64,000 nt of DNA. Source: Macrocystis pyrifera (Eukaryota; Sar; Phaeophyceae; Laminariales; Laminariaceae). The notes beneath the pieces are model-generated. The model ran no database searches. It saw only the letters and a list, made by a program, of their open reading frames with translations, and was not told the origin of the DNA. The position numbers and the translations under genes were made by a program. Shown one piece after another: positions 63,894 through 64,000 of this stretch. The number at the start of each line of letters is the position of its first letter. The stretch's first letter is position 1. Location: the NCBI GenBank assembly GCA_031763025.1, contig JASSKH010000032.1, positions 3,179,001 through 3,243,000 on the forward strand, in the 5' to 3' direction.

Positions 63894-64000
63894 ATGGAGG
63901 ATGATTCGGGCGAGCAAGGGCATGAGCGGGCCGTACGAGCGATTCAGCTGGTGGCCATGTCTGGCTTCGTCAAAGACAACATGCGACTGCAAGAATCATG
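63894..64000 (+). CDS. N-terminus of a gene running off the right edge
   Basis: The ATG has purine at -3 and G at +4. The frame reads MEDDSGEQGHERAVRAIQLV then AMSGFVKDNMRLQES and is open to the end of the window. The acidic start followed by an amphipathic helix looks like a real protein start. Function cannot be assigned from 35 residues. Confidence 0.42.
   Translation, partial: MEDDSGEQGHERAVRAIQLVAMSGFVKDNMRLQES

Overview
This is a stretch of a eukaryotic nuclear genome. It is intron-rich and heavily swollen by repeats. Genes are split into short exons with canonical GT-AG introns, many introns are kilobases long, and the DNA between exons holds transposon remnants, minisatellites and very long simple repeats. 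I see no operons, Shine-Dalgarno sites, CRISPR array or rRNA. The style (small exons, large introns, non-LTR and Ty1/copia relics, moderate GC) fits a brown alga or related stramenopile, but that is inference and nothing here proves it. Most long open frames are low-complexity artefacts: the largest, over 600 codons, are translations of a CACAG satellite.

Four protein-coding signals survive inspection. (1) On the minus strand, 36539 to 24740, a gene of about nine exons encodes a DHRS7-like short-chain dehydrogenase/reductase. Exon phases match almost throughout and the Rossmann motifs are clear, but the catalytic Ser, Tyr and Lys positions are substituted. (2) On the minus strand, about 46774 to 39506, upstream of the first gene, a chain of about ten phase-compatible exons encodes a hydrophilic, basic protein I do not recognise. 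It could be a separate gene or the 5' part of the same locus. (3) On the plus strand, 6492 to 9299, exons encode tandem Cys/His zinc-binding modules followed by the C-terminal half of an OTU-type cysteine protease domain, with an AATAAA signal just downstream. (4) At the right edge, 63894 onward, a first exon with a TATA element and a good start context runs out of the window.

Mobile DNA: a non-LTR reverse transcriptase remnant at the left edge (1-735, minus); several 3' ends of a LINE whose last codons run into GAGTAC plus a C-run; about 13 copies of a second retroposon family that also ends at or near GAGTAC plus a C-run; 16 copies of a roughly 108-bp palindromic MITE inserted at TA; a Ty1/copia GAG-pre-integrase/integrase relic at about 55.5 kb; and a set of tRNA-like sequences next to it.

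Layout: 0-6.5 kb repeats and relics; 6.5-9.3 kb zinc finger/OTU gene; 9.3-24.5 kb gene-poor DNA with MITEs and duplications; 24.7-36.5 kb the DHRS7-like gene, its introns filled with MITEs, retroposons, a 355-nt G tract and minisatellites; 36.6-39 kb a nested retroposon cluster; 39.5-46.8 kb the unknown minus-strand gene; 48.5-49.9 kb the CACAG satellite; 50-64 kb relics, AGCTC and GCATGC minisatellites, and the start of the right-edge gene.
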